DNA of 64,000 bases from Comamonadaceae bacterium OS-1 (lineage in GTDB: Bacteria > Pseudomonadota > Gammaproteobacteria > Burkholderiales > Burkholderiaceae_C). The first letter of the stretch is position 1. Each line of letters opens with the position of its first letter. The notes under the pieces are model-generated. The model saw only the letters and a program-made list of their open reading frames with translations. It was not told the DNA's origin and ran no database searches. Position numbers and translations under genes: made by a program. The DNA lies in NCBI GenBank assembly GCA_027923965.1, contig AP026969.1, positions 3,348,001-3,412,000 on the forward strand, written 5' to 3'. Below are positions 63,133 through 64,000 of this stretch, in pieces.

Positions 63133-64000
63133 ACTGCCACACAGGCGCATAGCCGAGTTGCCGCAGGGTGTGCACTGCACGCTGGCTGCGCTGGCCGCTG
63201 CGGCACACGAAGACCAGCGGTTGGGGAGTGGCATCCAGCCAGTCGGCCAAATGGTCCTCCAGACTCCCCAACGGCACGTTCAGCGCCGGGCGGCCACAGC
63301 CCAGAGGCTGGGGGTCGGCGGCATGCTCCTGGGGTTCGCGCACATCCACCAATACCGCACTGGGGTGTTGCTGGAAAAAGTCGTCCAGTTGGGCGGGCAC
63401 CAGGTGCATGGCCGGGTCCAGGTCCAGCGGCGGGCCACGGCGCAGTACCTCAGTGGCTGCGGCGCGGGCTTGCAATGCGCTGCCGCACTGGGCGATGCGG
63501 GCGCAGGCGGCAGCGATAAAGTCCGCATCGGCCATCGCCCCAAACGACATGCGCACCGCCGATGCCGCCTGCCACTCGGGCACGCCCATGGCCTGCAGCA
63601 CGTAGCTGGGCGCCGCCTTCTTGGCCGAACACGCGCTGCCCGCGCTGACCTGCACGCCCACGGCACCCAGGGCATCCACCACCGCGCTGCCGGGCAGGCC
63701 GGGCACCGAGAAGTTCAGGGTGGTGGGCAGGCTGTCGTCCAAACTGGCGTTAAAGACAATTTCAGGCCATACCGCCCGCAGGCTAAGCGTGAGAAGCTCT
63801 CGAAACTGTAGCATTTGGGTGGGGCTGCTGAAGCTGCCGCCGTCCTCCAGCGCCTGCAGCACCGCGCCCAGGGCCGCGATGCCCACCATGTTTTCGGTCC
63901 CCGAGCGCAAGCCGTCCTCTTGCCCACCCCCGGCCATCAGCGGGGTGAACGGCGCGCCGGGGCGCACATACAGCAGGCCAATGCCCTTGGGCGCGTACAG
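63116..64000 (-). CDS. Cysteine desulfurase fused to a rhodanese domain (C-terminal part; N-terminus beyond the window)
   Basis: The visible 294 residues lack the N-terminal part. The PLP-enzyme section contains GGGQEDGLRSGTENMVGIAA and the mobile-loop catalytic cysteine in VSAGSACSAKKAAPSYVL. After residue ~185 (counted from the window edge) a rhodanese domain follows, with VLVDVREPQEHAA and the active cysteine loop VFVCRSGQRS. One chain can therefore take sulfur from cysteine and pass it as persulfide. Residues near LQFRELLTLSLRAV coincide with a partial family 1 repeat, and the stop lies in another. Confidence 0.9.
   Translation of the reverse strand: MYAPKGIGLLYVRPGAPFTPLMAGGGQEDGLRSGTENMVGIAALGAVLQALEDGGSFSSPTQMLQFRELLTLSLRAVWPEIVFNASLDDSLPTTLNFSVPGLPGSAVVDALGAVGVQVSAGSACSAKKAAPSYVLQAMGVPEWQAASAVRMSFGAMADADFIAAACARIAQCGSALQARAAATEVLRRGPPLDLDPAMHLVPAQLDDFFQQHPSAVLVDVREPQEHAADPQPLGCGRPALNVPLGSLEDHLADWLDATPQPLVFVCRSGQRSQRAVHTLRQLGYAPVWQLLSKE
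63775..63815 (-). repeat. Family 1 repeat, partial copy 14 (inside the cysteine desulfurase gene)
   Basis: TAAGCGTGAGAAGCTCTCGA resembles the TAAGCGTTAGAAGCTACTCT half of the neighbouring intact copy. The other arm is not recognisable, so it may be a remnant or chance similarity. Confidence 0.4.

Overview
The window is a high-GC chromosomal segment that reads as a Betaproteobacterium of the Burkholderiales, most likely Comamonadaceae (Rhodoferax/Polaromonas/Acidovorax-like). This is inferred from the hemA-prfA-prmC-grxD order, a phaC-phaA-phaB operon, CIRCE-controlled groESL, SDR-type threonine dehydrogenase beside kbl, and dense short palindromic repeats of a kind I associate with that family. 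I see no tRNA, rRNA, CRISPR array, insertion sequence or prophage. About 56 protein genes fill the window, two of them cut by its edges.

Layout: 1-1196 end of a glycerol-3-phosphate/glycerophosphodiester uptake operon (ugpC, ugpQ). 1254-2348 diguanylate cyclase and a small membrane protein. 2416-6378 hemA, prfA, prmC, grxD. 6539-7534 AAA+ ATPase. 7557-16054 five minus-strand genes in a row: sugar transferase, sensor kinase PrsK, sigma-54 regulator PrsR, large TPR lipoprotein PrsT and a secreted trypsin-like protease. This is the regulatory part of a PEP-CTERM/exosortase system with no exosortase in view, and prsT is strikingly AT-rich. 16423-19810 flavin monooxygenase and groES-groL. 20142-23590 small-molecule enzymes and regulators (isochorismatase, two DJ-1/PfpI-type proteins, GntR/UTRA, ABM monooxygenase).

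23591-33426 is a coherent sugar-phosphate region: tal-pgi, a three-gene ABC importer, and divergent zwf-hexR. Matching palindromes lie upstream of tal, the importer and zwf, suggesting one HexR regulon and a transporter for phosphorylated sugars rather than iron. 33537-40067 holds pcaC, a CSS-EAL phosphodiesterase, an XRE-cupin regulator divergent from kbl-tdh, a cupin protein and two tandem BON proteins. 40138-43008 is a divergent two-component pair. 43512-47815 holds an M20 amidohydrolase and an unusual 982-residue protein joining a GH19-like lysozyme, a papain-like protease and a lipase-like domain. 47892-51884 two cytochromes c, a MocR regulator and a small secreted protein. 51928-55736 phaB, phaA, phaC. 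56074-57350 pgeF and a flavin reductase. 57477-61027 a Pqi lipid-transport operon. 61082-64000 an MFS transporter, a glycine-zipper lipoprotein and a cysteine desulfurase fused to rhodanese.

Three dispersed repeat families are visible. Family 1 is a ~50-60 bp palindromic element with about 14 copies, several inside genes (three in the same reading frame) and several providing stop codons. Family 2 (two copies) lies directly after stop codons. Family 3 (two copies) is a long nested hairpin. Together with the multi-enzyme hydrolase, the exosortase-less prs operon and the sugar-phosphate regulon, these are the most interesting items.
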